Shown in pieces: positions 11,864-11,932 of a stretch of 11,932 bases of DNA. The position numbers and the translations under genes are program-made. Numbering within the stretch: the first letter of the stretch is position 1; each line of letters begins with the position of its first letter. The stretch is from GWB1-37-8 sp964603935. Its GTDB lineage: Bacteria > Patescibacteriota > Microgenomatia > Levybacterales > UBA12049. A model generated the notes under the pieces. That model was not told the origin of the DNA and did not search any database. It saw only the letters and a list, made by a program, of their open reading frames with translations. The stretch is taken from assembly GCA_964603935.1 (NCBI GenBank), contig CAZRWL010000025.1, forward strand, positions 1 to 11,932. Reading direction: 5' to 3'.

Positions 11864-11932
11864 TTAAAACGCCCAAACCGGTATGTCCCCGTAAATATCC
11901 GACACTAACTTCTTTCTAATGGCGGCTTCATG
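11864..11932 (-). CDS. C-terminal end of an unidentified protein (partial)
   Basis: Reading from the right edge on the minus strand gives 22 residues ending in D-I-Y-G-D-I-P-V-W-A-F and TAA (11866-11864). The composition and the TAA stop, shared with all neighbours, suggest a real gene running convergent to the glycosyltransferase, with 43 bp between the two stops. The fragment is too short to name a family. Confidence 0.5.
   Translation of the reverse strand, partial: HEAAIRKKLVSDIYGDIPVWAF

Noticed and set aside
1..11932. CRISPR array, toxin-antitoxin pair or restriction system
   Set aside because: No spaced direct repeats and no matching protein motifs were seen.

Overview
The window (about 11.9 kb, AT-rich) looks like the chromosome of a Candidate Phyla Radiation (Patescibacteria, probably Microgenomates-type) bacterium. 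I infer this from the style of the genes, not from a marker. The clues are a LysM/M23 secreted hydrolase, a Rho factor with a low-complexity N-terminus, a surface protein ending in a P-S-T-G-P sorting tail, a very long GT-C membrane glycosyltransferase, few Shine-Dalgarno (SD) sites, and TAA as the stop of every gene whose end is visible.

The chromosomal backbone runs as follows. A cell-wall hydrolase (LysM-LysM-M23, minus strand) is cut by the left edge. A gene-poor stretch of about 450 bp with several hairpins follows, then rho (minus). To the right are a secreted DUF11-like protein with a sortase-like tail, a lipoprotein with Pro/Thr-rich and collagen-like repeats, and a 1546-residue membrane protein that joins two GT-C-type modules, all on the plus strand. 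The last bases hold the C-terminal end of a convergent minus-strand gene. The plus-strand trio and the M23 enzyme all point to the cell envelope.

The main discovery is a complete transposon at 2783-5316, inserted between rho and the surface-protein gene. It has 29-bp terminal inverted repeats (25/29 identical) and is bracketed by a perfect 8-bp target duplication, GCAATTAT, at 2775-2782 and 5317-5324. It encodes an IS1595/ISXO2-type DDE transposase, and 8-bp duplications fit that family as I know it. It also carries unusual cargo: (1) a structured RNA of about 130 nt near the left end, whose mutually exclusive helices and strong intrinsic terminator look like a riboswitch or attenuator of a class I do not recognise; (2) a 45-residue basic protein with an S-G-R-F-V-T motif; (3) a class II tRNA with a leucine-type body but, by standard geometry, a serine anticodon AGA, sitting at the tip of a 24-position inverted repeat; and (4) a proteasome-beta-like Ntn hydrolase with Met-Thr at a likely leaderless start. 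The element abuts the -35 box of the probable rho promoter.

How the cargo works together is unknown. The attenuator, small protein and tRNA lie in one direction and could be one regulated transcription unit. The hydrolase and transposase lie in the other direction, each with its own promoter-like site.
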